Under the pieces are notes generated by a model, which was given only the letters and a program-made list of their open reading frames with translations, searched no databases and was not told where the DNA came from. Made by a program: the position numbers and the translations under genes. DNA of 64,000 nucleotides from Eikenella exigua (GTDB taxonomy: Bacteria > Pseudomonadota > Gammaproteobacteria > Burkholderiales > Neisseriaceae). Shown here one piece after another: positions 39,401 to 47,359 of the stretch (its first letter is position 1; each line of letters starts with the position of its first letter). Where the stretch lies: positions 496,001 to 560,000 of the forward strand of contig NZ_CP038018.1 in the NCBI RefSeq assembly GCF_008805035.1, read 5' to 3'.

Positions 39401-40291
39401 ATGAGCGTATTGATTAATAAAGACACCAAAGTATTGGTACAGGGTTTTACCGGTAAGAACGGTACTTTCCACTCCGAACAAGCGATTGCCTACGGCACCA
39501 AAGTGGTGGGCGGCGTTACTCCCGGCAAAGGCGGCCAAACTCATCTGGGCCTGCCTGTGTTCAACACCATGAACGAAGCCGTGCGCGAAACCGGCGCCGA
39601 TGCCTCCGTGATTTATGTGCCCGCGCCCTTCGTGCTGGATTCTATCGTGGAAGCCGTGGATTCCGGCGTGAAACTGGTGGTGGTGATTACCGAAGGCGTG
39701 CCCACGCTGGACATGCTCAAAGCCAAACGTTATCTCGAAACCAACGGCAACGGCACCCGCCTGGTGGGCCCGAACTGCCCCGGCGTGATTACCCCCGGCG
39801 AATGCAAAATCGGCATTATGCCCGGCCACATCCACCAGCCCGGCAAAATCGGCATCATCTCCCGCTCCGGCACGCTCACTTATGAAGCTGTGGCGCAAAC
39901 CACCAAGCTCGGCCTCGGCCAATCCACCTGTATCGGCATCGGCGGCGACCCGATTCCGGGCATGAACCAAATCGACGCGCTGAAATTGTTTGAAGCCGAC
40001 CCGCAAACCGAAGCCATCATCCTGATTGGCGAAATCGGCGGCACGGCCGAAGAAGAAGCGGCCGAGTTCATCCAGTCGAACGTGTCCAAACCGGTGGTGG
40101 GCTACATTGCCGGCGTAACCGCGCCCAAAGGCAAACGCATGGGCCATGCCGGTGCCATCATCTCCGGCGGCAAAGGTACGGCGGAAGAGAAATTCCGCGC
40201 CTTTGAAAAAGCCGGCGTGGCCTACACCCGCAGCCCGGCCGAATTGGGCAGCACCATGCTGGAAGTGCTGAAAGCCAAAGGCTTGGCATAA
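39401..40291 (+). CDS. sucD: succinyl-CoA ligase (ADP-forming) alpha subunit
   Basis: The CoA-binding, transiently phosphorylated subunit. The 296-residue product begins MSVLINKDTKVLVQGFTGKN. It has the CoA-fold block VTPGKGGQTHLGLPVF, the signature ISRSGTLTYEAV, and the phospho-histidine in KRMGHAGAIISGGKG. AAGGAGA lies just before the ATG. It forms an operon with sucC and is followed by a DUS-pair terminator. Confidence 0.97.
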   Translation: MSVLINKDTKVLVQGFTGKNGTFHSEQAIAYGTKVVGGVTPGKGGQTHLGLPVFNTMNEAVRETGADASVIYVPAPFVLDSIVEAVDSGVKLVVVITEGVPTLDMLKAKRYLETNGNGTRLVGPNCPGVITPGECKIGIMPGHIHQPGKIGIISRSGTLTYEAVAQTTKLGLGQSTCIGIGGDPIPGMNQIDALKLFEADPQTEAIILIGEIGGTAEEEAAEFIQSNVSKPVVGYIAGVTAPKGKRMGHAGAIISGGKGTAEEKFRAFEKAGVAYTRSPAELGSTMLEVLKAKGLA

Positions 40292-40311
40292 TCCGGTTTG
40301 ATTAGCTGATA

Positions 40312-40346
40312 AGAGGCTACCTGAAGATTTTCAGGTAGCCTTTTTT
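40312..40346 (+). terminator. DUS-pair terminator of sucCD
   Basis: AGGCTACCTGAA and TTCAGGTAGCCT pair around a short loop and are followed by TTTTTT, 20 bp after sucD. Confidence 0.85.
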
Positions 40347-40443
40347 GCTGTGAGAGGCTACCTGAAAATATTGTGTCAGCGTAATGTGTGGGGAGCAGCT
40401 TGGACGTGAATGCCCGATCTACTGCTGCGGAGTGGCCGGGCAC

Positions 40444-40547
40444 TATAGTGGATTAACAAAAATCAGGACAAGGCGGCGAGCCGCAGACAGTACACACGTT
40501 ACGGCAAGGCGAGCCAACGCTGTACTGGTTTTTGTTAATTCACTATA
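40444..40547. repeat. Correia-like miniature element 6 (terminal type B)
   Basis: 104 bp. Begins TATAGTGGATTAACAAAAA, ends with an inverse matching at 21 of 23 positions, and reads the core backwards relative to copies 1 and 5 (AAGGCGGCGAGCCGCAGACA). This is the copy closest to the published neisserial Correia sequence. It lies between convergent sucD and mutL. Confidence 0.93.
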
Positions 40548-40576
40548 TATGCGTTTCCCATTCCCTTCATACTAAG

Positions 40577-40620
40577 AAAGGCTACCTGAAAAACAGTTGA
40601 TCCTGTTTCAGGTAGCCTTT
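40577..40620 (-). terminator. DUS-pair terminator of mutL
   Basis: AAAGGCTACCTGAAAAACAG and its inverted partner form an extended stem (inner ACAG/CTGT pairs) 24 bp after the mutL stop. Confidence 0.75.
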
Positions 40621-40643
40621 CGTCTGCCGCACGGGCAGCCTGT

Positions 40644-42575
40644 TTATTGCCCGCGCAGGAACAGGGCGTCGAGGTCGGCGAGGGTGAGTTTCACCCAGGT
40701 GGGGCGGCCGTGGTTGCATTGGTTGCTGCGGGGGGTGTTTTCCATGTCGCGCAGCAGGGCGTTCATTTCGGGCAGGGTGAGGCGCCGGCCGGCGCGCACG
40801 GAGCCGTGGCAGGCCATGGTGCTGAGGATGCGGTTTTCGCGCTCTTCCACGGTGCGGATGCTGCCGGTGTGGGCGGCTTCTTGCAGCATGCTGCGGGCAA
40901 GTTCGGAAATATCGGCTTTGCCCAGCATCTGCGGCACGGCGCGCACGGCGATGGTGTGGCTGCCCACGGCGGAGCAATCGAGGCCGTATTGGCGCAGCAA
41001 ATCGGCGTGTTCGGCCAGGGCGGCCATTTCTTCGTGAGTGGCTTCGAAGCTCACGGGAATGAGCAGCTGCTGGCTGTGCAGGCTGCCGTGGCTTTGGCGC
41101 TGGGCTTTCATTTTTTCGTAGTTCACACGCTCAGCGGCGGCGTGCATGTCGATTAAGAGCAGGCTGTTTTCGGCTTGAGCCAGGATATAAATGCCGAGCA
41201 GCTGGGCGATGGCGAAGCCGAGTGGGTGTTCTTCGGCATGGGTTTCAGGTAGCCGGGCGGCTTCTGCACTGGGGGCGAAGCGGCTTTGCTCGAGGGCGGC
41301 AAGCTCGGGGTCTTCGCTGCCGCTGTGTTTGTAGAGCTCGGCATAGGTTTGCCAGGCGGCGCGGCTTTCTTGCAGGGTGAGGCGTTGCTGCTGCGGGGCG
41401 CGGGCGGGGCTATAAGCAACAGGGGTGCGGGCAATCGGGCTACCTGAAAATAGGTTGGGCGGATTGCTGGGTAGAAACTCGCTGTGTTCGTTTTGGCGAA
41501 ACTCGCCTTGCTCGTTTTCAGGTAGCCTTTGGCTGTGGATGTGTTGCAGTAGGCTACCGGCATTGCTCACGCTGTCGGTTTGGTCGGCGCGGGTATCGGC
41601 CAGCGCTTTGTTCAGGGTGTGGAACACGAGCTGGTGTACGGCCTGGCTGTCGCGGAAGCGGATTTCGGTTTTGGTGGGGTGCACGTTTACGTCCACCATT
41701 TCGGGCGGCAGCTCGAGAAACAGCACGAAGGCGGGGGTGATTTGCTGGTGCAGCACATCGCGGTAGGCCTGTTTGGCGGCGTGCAGCATCACTTTATCGC
41801 GCACGAAGCGGTTGTTTACAAAACAATATTGCTGGCTGCTGCGGCCTTGGGCGAAGGTGGGTTTGGCGATGAGGCCGTGCAAACGGAGGATGCCGTTGCC
41901 GCTGTCGATGGGCAGGGAGGCGGCCTGAAAATCCGGGCCCAGCACGGCGGCGATGCGCTCGTTTTGGCTTTGGGCGGGGTATTTGGCGGTGGTTTTGCCG
42001 TTGTGCACAAGCTCGAAGGCAATGTGCGGGTTGGCCAGGGCGAGGCGGTCGAACACGGTGGCGCAGTGGGCGTATTCGGTGTTTTCGGATTTGAGGAATT
42101 TGCGCCGGGCGGGGGTGTTGAAGAAGAGATCGGCCACTTCCACGCTGGTGCCCACGGGATGGGCGGCTGCGGCGGCGGGCTCGATTTGCCCGTCGCGGGC
42201 GCGCACTTGGCGGGCGGCAGTGCTGCCTTCCTGGCGGCTGGTGAGGGTGAGGCGTGACACGGAGGCGATGCTGGCCAGCCCTTCGCCGCGAAAACCCATG
42301 CTGCGCACGTGTTCCAAATCTTGCAGCGAGGCGATTTTGCTGGTGGCGTGGCGGGAGAGGGCGAGCGGGAGGTCGTCGGCGTGGATGCCGCTGCCGTTGT
42401 CGGCCACGCGGATGAGGCGGATGCCGCCGCCGGCAAGCTCGACTTGGATGCGGGTGGCGCCGGCATCAATGCTGTTTTCGATGATTTCTTTGAGCGCGGC
42501 AGCGGGGCGTTCCACCACTTCGCCGGCGGCGATTTGGTTCACGAGGTGGTCGGGCAGGGCATGGATACGGGGCAT
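40644..42575 (-). CDS. mutL: DNA mismatch repair protein MutL
   Basis: Couples MutS mismatch recognition to downstream repair. The 643-residue product has the GHKL ATPase domain (about 1-330) with ENSIDAGATRIQVEL, DNGSGI and GFRGEGLASIASVS, and a C-terminal dimerisation domain (about 450-640) with DMHAAAERVNYEKM. Between them a linker holds two DUS copies that are translated (LPENEQGEF and SGSPIA regions). The C-terminal domain has no obvious DQHAX2E-type endonuclease metal motif (it reads DMHAAAERV), but the CPHGRP-like end reads CNHGRPTWVKL; nuclease activity is therefore uncertain. aroC lies upstream by 56 bp. Confidence 0.95.
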   Translation of the reverse strand: MPRIHALPDHLVNQIAAGEVVERPAAALKEIIENSIDAGATRIQVELAGGGIRLIRVADNGSGIHADDLPLALSRHATSKIASLQDLEHVRSMGFRGEGLASIASVSRLTLTSRQEGSTAARQVRARDGQIEPAAAAAHPVGTSVEVADLFFNTPARRKFLKSENTEYAHCATVFDRLALANPHIAFELVHNGKTTAKYPAQSQNERIAAVLGPDFQAASLPIDSGNGILRLHGLIAKPTFAQGRSSQQYCFVNNRFVRDKVMLHAAKQAYRDVLHQQITPAFVLFLELPPEMVDVNVHPTKTEIRFRDSQAVHQLVFHTLNKALADTRADQTDSVSNAGSLLQHIHSQRLPENEQGEFRQNEHSEFLPSNPPNLFSGSPIARTPVAYSPARAPQQQRLTLQESRAAWQTYAELYKHSGSEDPELAALEQSRFAPSAEAARLPETHAEEHPLGFAIAQLLGIYILAQAENSLLLIDMHAAAERVNYEKMKAQRQSHGSLHSQQLLIPVSFEATHEEMAALAEHADLLRQYGLDCSAVGSHTIAVRAVPQMLGKADISELARSMLQEAAHTGSIRTVEERENRILSTMACHGSVRAGRRLTLPEMNALLRDMENTPRSNQCNHGRPTWVKLTLADLDALFLRGQ

Positions 42576-42631
42576 GATGGGTCTCGGGGTTGGGCTACCT
42601 GAAAAGGCTGGATTTATTTTTCAGGTAGCCT

Positions 42632-43735
42632 TCAACCGTTTTGCAGTTTGGCGATATCGGGTGTGATCACGCGCACGTCGGCGTTTTGGGCGCGGTGGCG
42701 CAGGGCGTGGTCGGCGAGCACGAGGGCGAGCATGGCTTCGGCGATGGGGGCGGCGCGCAGGCCGACGCAGGGATCGTGGCGGCCGTGAGTTTCGAGCATA
42801 ACAGGCTGGCCGTGGATGTCGATGCTGCGGCGCGGCGTGGCAATGGAGCTGGTGGGCTTCACGGCGAAGTCGGCGCGGATGGTTTGGCCGGTGGAAATGC
42901 CGCCGAGGATGCCGCCGGCATGGTTGCTGGCGAAGCCTTGCGGCGTGAGCTCGTCGCCGTGTTGGCTGCCGCGTTGGCGCACCACGTCGAAGCCGTCGCC
43001 GACGGATACGGCTTTTACGGCGTTGATGCCCATCAGGGCGTGGGCGATGTCGGCGTCCAGCCGGTCAAACACGGGTTCGCCGAGGCCGACGGGGACGTTT
43101 CGCGCTTCAATATGCAGCTTCGCGCCCACGGAGTCGAGCGATTTGCGCACGGAATCCATGTAGTTTTCCAAGTCAGCGATTTGGCTTTGGTTGGCGGCAA
43201 AGAAGGGGTTTTGGTCGATAAATTCTTCGCCTTCAAAAGCGATTTCAAGTTCACCCACCTGGCTCACCCAGCAGACGATTTCGGTGCCGAACTGCTCGCG
43301 CAGCCATTTTTTGGCCACGGCACCGGCGGCCACGCGGGCGGCGGTTTCGCGGGCGGAACTTCTGCCGCCGCCGCGATAGTCGCGGATGCCGTATTTGTGC
43401 CAATAGGTGTAGTCGGCATGGCCGGGGCGGAATTGTTGGGCGATGTTGCCGTAGTCGCGGCTGCGTTGGTCGGTGTTGCGGATGAAGAGGGCAATGGGTG
43501 TGCCGGTGGTGCGCCCTTCAAACACACCGGAGAGGATTTCCACTTGGTCGGCTTCGCGCCGCTGGGTAACGTGGCGGCTGGTGCCGGGGCGGCGGCGGTC
43601 GAGGTCGGGCTGGATGTCGGCTTCGGCCAGCGGCAGGCCGGGCGGGCAGCCGTCGATGATGCAGCCGATGCCTGCGCCGTGGCTTTCGCCGAAGGTGGTG
43701 ATGCGGAAGAGTTGTCCGAAGGAGTTGCCGGGCAT
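42632..43735 (-). CDS. aroC: chorismate synthase
   Basis: Last step of the shikimate pathway, needing reduced FMN. The 367-residue length is typical. Signatures present: FGESHGAGIGCIIDGCPPGL near the start, YRGGGRSSARETAARVAAGA in the middle, and RGSQHGDELTPQGFASNHAGG later. It is followed on the same strand by mutL, with a DUS pair between. A full-length antisense ORF is a shadow. Confidence 0.97.
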   Translation of the reverse strand: MPGNSFGQLFRITTFGESHGAGIGCIIDGCPPGLPLAEADIQPDLDRRRPGTSRHVTQRREADQVEILSGVFEGRTTGTPIALFIRNTDQRSRDYGNIAQQFRPGHADYTYWHKYGIRDYRGGGRSSARETAARVAAGAVAKKWLREQFGTEIVCWVSQVGELEIAFEGEEFIDQNPFFAANQSQIADLENYMDSVRKSLDSVGAKLHIEARNVPVGLGEPVFDRLDADIAHALMGINAVKAVSVGDGFDVVRQRGSQHGDELTPQGFASNHAGGILGGISTGQTIRADFAVKPTSSIATPRRSIDIHGQPVMLETHGRHDPCVGLRAAPIAEAMLALVLADHALRHRAQNADVRVITPDIAKLQNG

Positions 43736-43781
43736 GATGGTTGAAACAAGAAGATTGGAAAGATGCGGGCGAGTTTAGCAC

Positions 43782-43817
43782 AAAGGCTACCTGAAAATAA
43801 TTTTTCAGGTAGCCTTT
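43782..43817. terminator. DUS pair between aroC and yjdM-like gene
   Basis: AAAGGCTACCTGAAAA and its inverted partner, downstream of the minus-strand gene at 43832. Confidence 0.7.
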
Positions 43818-43831
43818 GGCTATTCGGCAGC

Positions 43832-44173
43832 CTAAGCCTTTTTCACAAATTCGGATTTGAGGTTGAGCGCGGTGCCGTTTACTTTGCAGGCGATGTCGTG
43901 GTCGCCTTCCTGCAGGCGGATGTTTTTCACTTTGGTGCCTTGTTTGAGCACCAGCGAGCTGCCTTTCACTTTCAGGTCTTTGAGCAGCACCACGCTGTCG
44001 CCGTTGGATAGCGGTGTGCCGTGGGCATCAACTGCGCTGAGGGCGTCGTCTGCTTCGGCGGCGGCATCGGCTTGGTCCGACCATTCGTGGGCGCATTCCG
44101 GGCAAACGAGGTTGGCGCCGTCTTCATAGGTGTATTCGGATTGGCATTGCGGGCAGGGCGGGAGGGTGGTCAT
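43832..44173 (-). CDS. yjdM: YjdM/PhnA family zinc-ribbon protein
   Basis: A 113-residue protein with an N-terminal zinc ribbon (Cys7-X2-Cys10 and Cys24-X2-Cys27) and the C-terminal beta domain of the PhnA family (NGDSVVLLKDLKVKGSSLVL, then GTKVKNIRLQEGDHDIACKV). Despite its old name the family is not needed for phosphonate use and its role is unclear. No phosphonate genes are nearby. An insertion-like alanine/aspartate stretch (about 30-45) is normal for neisserial versions. Confidence 0.88.
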   Translation of the reverse strand: MTTLPPCPQCQSEYTYEDGANLVCPECAHEWSDQADAAAEADDALSAVDAHGTPLSNGDSVVLLKDLKVKGSSLVLKQGTKVKNIRLQEGDHDIACKVNGTALNLKSEFVKKA

Positions 44174-44259
44174 TCGTTTTACTTGTGGTTTGAAATAGTT
44201 GGGAGGCTACCTGAAAGCCTGAAACTGTTTCCAGACAGTTTTGTAGAAGGTGTGGATTA

Positions 44260-44367
44260 TATGGATAAAGCAATTATTTTTTCATACAAAGCGGTGAACC
44301 GAAGACAGTATACATGTATGGCAAGGTGAGCCAACGTGGTACTGGAGAAATAAGTGCTTTAGCTATG
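44260..44367. repeat. Correia-like miniature element 7 (terminal type D, degenerate)
   Basis: 108 bp. Ends read TATGGATAAAGCAATTATT and the inverse of CATAGCTAAAGCACTTATT, a terminal sequence not shared with the other copies. The core (GGTGAACCGAAGACAGTAT, then GGCAAGGTGAGCCAACGTG) is the shared core read backwards. It overlaps the end of the DUF2625 pseudogene by 9 bp. Confidence 0.7.
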
Positions 44368-45037
44368 CTTGGTAAGCTGCCGTTGGTTTTCCAGCGTGGC
44401 GGCGTAGTGTTCGGCAATGGGGATAACGCGGCGGCTGGTTTGTTCAATATCTGCACCTTCTTCCGTCCACAGCGGCGGGAAGAAGTGGTAAACGCTGTCG
44501 CCGCCCAATGCGGTGACTTCTTCCTGCCAGCCTGCTCAGCGCACGTTTTCGTAGAACAGGGCCAAAATCGCCGCTAAATGCCCAGTTGAGGAAGTCGGTG
44601 TAGCCCAGTTCGCAGTCTTCCCATTCGAGGGTGTCGGGCGGGAGGTAGAACACATTGCCGGGCGTGCCGTCCAATCCACCGCCATTGAGGGCGAAGTAGC
44701 CGCCGGCGGTATCGTCTGCAATCAGATAATAGGGCGCGGGTGCGGCGAGTTCGGCTTGGGTGCGGCCAAGATTCCAACTGCCGAGGCCGCGCGGCAGGCA
44801 GGGGCTGCCCGAGCCTAGGATGCGCAGCCAGCCGTGGTTGATGAGGATGCCGCCGGTTTCATATACCACCGCGCCCATCACGGAACGGGTGGTTACTTGG
44901 GTTTTCACGAGTTCGGCTTCTGCGGCGGCCGGGTCGTGCGGCAGGATTTCCACCGGATTGGCGGCTTCGTCAAGCCACTCTTGAATCAGCGGCCAGGCGG
45001 GATCGGCGGTATTGATGAGGTCGGCTAATGTTTTCAT
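44359..45037 (-). pseudogene. DUF2625 family gene, frameshifted and with a premature stop
   Basis: From the ATG at 45037 the frame reads a convincing DUF2625-type protein (MKTLADLINTADPAWPLIQE, LINHGWLRILGSGSPCLPRG, YFALNGGGLDGTPGNVFYLP) to GDFG near residue 160. One extra base near 44562 then throws it out of frame. In the corrected frame it continues ALFYENVR, a TGA (44536-44538, from TGG), AGWQEEVTALGGDSVYHFFP and on to a stop at 44359-44361 that lies inside Correia-like element 7. The product would have been about 225 residues. The family has no known function. Confidence 0.75.
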
Positions 45038-45132
45038 GTGAGGCTACCTGAAAATGAGCGAAGCGAGTTTCTGCGAAGCTAAAATGAGCAAGAGCAGAGT
45101 TTTTGCGAAGCTAAAAATGGGTGGATTAAGCG

Positions 45133-45503
45133 TTAAGCAGCTGTTTGGATGACTATACCCTTGCCGCACAAGTTCTCCACGCATTTGGCAAGGTAATCAT
45201 CATCGTGCTCGGGGTGAATCGGGCTGCCCACGGTTTTCGGCTAAGTTGTAATATGACGGGCGGGTGTTGCTGCGATAATTCTTGCTGTACCGCGCCAGGC
45301 CGGTGCGGTAACCGTGCCGCTGCATTTCGTCCTTGATGAGGATGTAATAGGCGTAGAACAGATAGGGGCTGTGAGCGAAGACGTAGTTCACTGGTATGCG
45401 GCCTGCCCCAGCCGCTGCCGCGCGGAGCGGCGCATTCGCAGTGTTGGCCGAGCAGCTGGGTGCGGGGGAATCGGGGGATAAGAGCTTGGTGCCACGGGTG
45501 CAT
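45133..45503 (-). pseudogene. pyrimidine-dimer DNA glycosylase family (TIGR02328 / Pyr_excise-like), broken
   Basis: Three frames together match the small protein family related to T4 endonuclease V. Frame 1 from 45503 reads HQALIPRFPRTQLLGQHCEC; near 45390 it shifts to NYVFAHSPYLFYAYYILIKD and EMQRHGYRTGL; near 45215 it shifts again to PIHPEHDDDYLAKCVENLCG, ending at a TAA at 45133-45135. The intact family members excise or bind damaged bases; here two frameshifts make function unlikely. Confidence 0.75.
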
Positions 45504-45555
45504 GGATAAAGGCTACCTGAAAAAGGAAAGCGGATTTCAGGTAGCCTGCAAAGGT

Positions 45556-45885
45556 TTAGTCGATTGGGCGGGTTTCGCCGCTCGCGGGGTCGTCAATTTG
45601 CATACGGCCGCTGGCTTTGTCTACTTCATAGCCGAACAGGCGTGGGGCGGAGTGTGGGTCGCCGCCGCAGCTGGCGTTGTGGTTTTCGTGCACGTCCACA
45701 GTGTAGCTGTTAGCAGTTTCAGTGGTGATGAACAACAGACATTCGGGCTTCAGACTGGTTAGTCGGTGGCGGGCAACGGAGGCAGACACGCGGGCTACGG
45801 CTTGGTCTTTGTTGCTGATGGGCTCGGCTTGAGCGCTTAGGACAAGGAGGGGCAACAGGGTGGTGAGAAGGAGTGTTGGTTTCAT
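45556..45885 (-). CDS. small secreted protein of unknown function
   Basis: A 109-residue protein with a cleavable signal peptide (MKPTLLLTTLLPLLVLSAQA, cut before EPIS). The mature part has two cysteines (PECLLF and NASCGGD) that could form a disulfide and looks like a small beta-rich periplasmic protein (SYTVDVHENHNASCGGD, RLFGYEVDKASGRMQ). The signal peptide opening resembles that of the 135-residue protein at 46786-47193. No family recognised. Confidence 0.7.
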   Translation of the reverse strand: MKPTLLLTTLLPLLVLSAQAEPISNKDQAVARVSASVARHRLTSLKPECLLFITTETANSYTVDVHENHNASCGGDPHSAPRLFGYEVDKASGRMQIDDPASGETRPID

Positions 45886-45981
45886 AACGTTCTCTATTTA
45901 GGTTGGGAAGGATGGGGGCTACTTGAAAAAAGGTTTTAGGTTCGTAGAAGCTCACATGGCTCGTTTCAGGTAGCCTTTGGT

Positions 45982-46276
45982 TTAGCCGTTAATCAGCCAG
46001 AGTTGGCTTTGGTGGCGCTGCGCTTCAAAGGTGCGGATTTGGTCGGCGTGTTGCAGGGTGAGCCTGATTTCGTCGAGGCTGTTGAGCAGGTAGTGTTTGC
46101 GGTTGTTGTTTATGTTGAGCTTGCCATAGTCTAAATAATGCCATTCATCAAAACAGTTTAGCTGAAGCTGCTGTGTTTGATGGATTTGAGAATTGTTTGG
46201 GGATGATGGCACCGGCGTCCACATTATTGCGGTCGAGCGGGGCAACGAGGTCGGTGAGCTGGGTGAAGGCTTTCAT
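45982..46276 (-). pseudogene. leuD: 3-isopropylmalate dehydratase small subunit, decayed
   Basis: The N-terminus from ATG 46276 is LeuD: MKAFTQLTDLVAPLDRNNVD then AIIPKQF. A lost base then shifts the frame (the remainder KSIKHSSFS runs into TAA). The other frame resumes FDEWHYLDYG, jumps directly to NNRKHYLLNSLDEIRLTLQH, and ends at 45982. Intact LeuD is about 210 residues; about 100 remain because of a large internal deletion. It cannot make an active enzyme. Confidence 0.88.
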
Positions 46277-46384
46277 GGCGGTATTTTCAGTGGTTTGTTT
46301 GGAGGTTATCTGAGAATTTAGCCTTCTGTTTGTATTGTTTATTTCTAAATGCCGGCAGGCGCTCGGATCTGCCGGGTGGCGGGC

Positions 46385-46573
46385 TTATTCGGTAGCGTTT
46401 TCGATTTTCTCACCCACGTGGGAAATGCCGCGGCCAACAGCGTTACTGCCTTTGCGCACGGCTTCGCGAGTGTGGTCGATGTTGTTGGCGGTGTCTTCTT
46501 TTATGCCGTGCCAAGTGCTGGAACAAGCGGAAAGGCCGATAGCGGTGATGGCGATGATGAGAAAGTGTTTCAT
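46385..46573 (-). CDS. entericidin-like small lipoprotein
   Basis: A 62-residue lipoprotein. The signal peptide ends LSAC with Cys17 lipidated; the mature chain CSSTWHGIKEDTANNIDHTR matches the entericidin A/B family, with an extended amphipathic tail. Entericidins are small cell-envelope lipoproteins linked to stress and lysis in enteric bacteria. It sits between the leuD and leuC remnants. A good GGAG ribosome site (GAAGGAGC in the minus sense near 46580-46586) precedes it. Confidence 0.8.
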   Translation of the reverse strand: MKHFLIIAITAIGLSACSSTWHGIKEDTANNIDHTREAVRKGSNAVGRGISHVGEKIENATE

Positions 46574-46785
46574 GTTTTCAGCTCCTTATGTGAAGAATTG
46601 AAGATGCACGATTGGTTTGTACGGCTTCATTATCGGCTAAAATGGCGGGTATGACGGCTGATTTAGCCGGAATTTATCGGATTTTACTTTATGCTTCGTT
46701 AAAACCGGCTTTTTAGTTTTGCAGGCCCGGTTTTGGTTCCGCAAAGATGGCGTTTTCAGGTAGTCTTTGTAGATTTGGAGCCGAC

Positions 46786-47193
46786 TTAACGGTTGCGGCC
46801 GGGGTTGTATTTGAGCACGATGCGGGTGAGATCGGAGCGGTGGCGGCGGCAGAAGGCATCTGTTTCGGCTCTGCTGGGACGGCGTTTTCCGTCTTGGCCA
46901 AGCAGGCGGATGGCTGGGTGTTCGCTCAGCATGGAGGCAATGGGTTCGTTTTCAATCTGTTTGCCGCATTCGCCGTAGCGGGCAAAGCCTTCGTAAACGT
47001 TGTTTAGGCGAGTGCGCGTGTCGATTTCGGCACGGGCAATGCGCGGGCAGGCGGCGATGAAGGCTTCAAACATGGCAAATTCGCTCAGCACGGTGCGGCA
47101 CTGCTCTGGTGTGGGCGAGGCGATAGGCTCGGCGGTGGCTAGGGTAGGGCAAAGGGTGGCGAGGAGGAGAGTGGTTTTGAAGAGAGGTTTCAT
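46786..47193 (-). CDS. small secreted protein of unknown function
   Basis: A 135-residue protein with a signal peptide (MKPLFKTTLLLATLCPTLATA, cut before EPIA). The mature part has four cysteines (PEQCRT, AACPR, GECGK, AFCRR), suggesting two disulfides and a compact helical periplasmic protein. It lies between entericidin and the leuC remnant. I do not recognise a family. A small conserved gene at this place between leuC and leuD also occurs in Neisseria. Confidence 0.7.
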   Translation of the reverse strand: MKPLFKTTLLLATLCPTLATAEPIASPTPEQCRTVLSEFAMFEAFIAACPRIARAEIDTRTRLNNVYEGFARYGECGKQIENEPIASMLSEHPAIRLLGQDGKRRPSRAETDAFCRRHRSDLTRIVLKYNPGRNR

Positions 47194-47359
47194 GGGTTTC
47201 CAATCAATTATTCGGTGTGGCTGGGAGTGGGATATTTTAACTTCGTTTTAGCTTTGCAGAAACTCAGCCTTGGCTCTGCCAAGACATCGTTTTCAGGTAG
47301 CTTTTTAACGAGGCCGGAGGCTACCTGAAAATGCAGCTTCAATTAGGAGTTTAAAATCA

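Noticed and set aside
42641..43744. 367-residue ORF exactly opposite aroC
   Set aside because: Antisense shadow with low-complexity Gly/Ala/Val composition.
45153..45503. 116-residue ORF taken as an intact gene
   Set aside because: Only its first third is genuine; after the frameshift the translation is shadow of the glycosylase-family frame.
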